A DNA stretch of 5,726 nucleotides from positions 1-5,726 of the forward strand of contig DATHVH010000363.1 of assembly GCA_035461405.1 (NCBI GenBank), given 5' to 3'. Of the stretch, positions 5,606 to 5,726 are shown one piece after another. The position numbers and the translations under genes are program-made. The stretch is from Anditalea sp035461405. GTDB taxonomy: Bacteria; Bacteroidota; Bacteroidia; Cytophagales; Cyclobacteriaceae. Under the pieces are notes generated by a model, which searched no databases, was not told the origin of the DNA, and worked only from the letters and a program-made list of their open reading frames with translations. Position 1 is the stretch's first letter. Every line of letters starts with the position of its first letter.

Positions 5606-5726
5606 ATGGAAGACAACAAAAAATTCGACGCACCTAAAGCCGAGAACTTTGCTAATGCTATGCTTGAGACTATTAATAGGAGTGCGCTTTCTCTAATGAT
5701 TTCTATAGGACATCGATCTGGTTTAT
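5606..5726 (+). CDS. Class I SAM-dependent methyltransferase, N-terminal fragment
   Basis: The frame is open from ATG 5606 to the window end, giving 40 complete codons. The peptide begins with a short acidic/basic stretch, followed by 'KAENFANAMLETINRSALSLM' in two pieces (residues 11-19 and 20-31) and 'ISIGHRSGL' (32-40). This resembles the N-terminal helical or winged-helix segment of a group of roughly 350-residue class I methyltransferases, in which 'ALMxSIGHxTGLFD' precedes the SAM-binding domain. The SAM motifs lie outside the window, so neither activity nor substrate can be assessed. The start is supported because the homologous pattern begins within a few residues of the Met. It lies 150 bp after the interrupted gene. 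Confidence 0.62.
   Translation, partial: MEDNKKFDAPKAENFANAMLETINRSALSLMISIGHRSGL

Noticed and set aside
1..5726. CRISPR array, tRNA, rRNA, toxin-antitoxin or phage genes
   Set aside because: I looked for spaced direct repeats, cloverleaf-like sequence and typical gene patterns and found none.

Overview
The window is AT-rich, with all recognisable genes on the plus strand. Starts lack Shine-Dalgarno sequences and sit behind A/T-rich leaders, and the proteins resemble those of Bacteroidota. A Cytophagales or Flavobacteriia member is my best guess. This comes from sequence character and family recognition, not from a search.

Layout: (1) 1-155 is the 3' end of an amidohydrolase gene. (2) 156-450 is non-coding, with a small hairpin, a 9-bp inverted repeat and a possible Bacteroidota-type promoter. 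(3) 451-2310 is a tight two-gene operon. It encodes a small Tat/lipobox protein resembling the small subunit of membrane FAD-dependent sugar/polyol dehydrogenases, and then a GMC-family flavoprotein dehydrogenase with FAD-binding and catalytic residues intact. (4) 2527-3477 is an atypical SDR (NAD-dependent epimerase/dehydratase-like). (5) 3612-4520 is an extended SDR with an intact S/Y/K active site. (6) 4633-5079 is a UPF0158-family protein, overlapping by 8 nt a 127-codon reading frame (5072-5455) that is interrupted by an in-frame TGA at codon 71. (7) A 20-bp tandem duplication covers the end of that broken gene, followed by a 39-codon ORF of doubtful reality. (8) 5606 to the window end is the start of a SAM-dependent methyltransferase gene.

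How the genes may work together: the small subunit and GMC protein almost certainly form one secreted or envelope-anchored dehydrogenase. Only the small subunit has an export signal, so the flavoprotein is probably carried out through the Tat system by its partner. The two SDRs downstream could act on sugar-derived products in the cytoplasm, but gaps of 216 and 134 bp separate them and the link is only contextual. The UPF0158 pair and the methyltransferase look unrelated to sugar oxidation.

I do not see a clear novel defence, mobile or RNA system. The points most worth checking are the TGA-interrupted gene, the adjacent tandem duplication, the export arrangement of the dehydrogenase, and the imperfect inverted repeat at 4526-4571.
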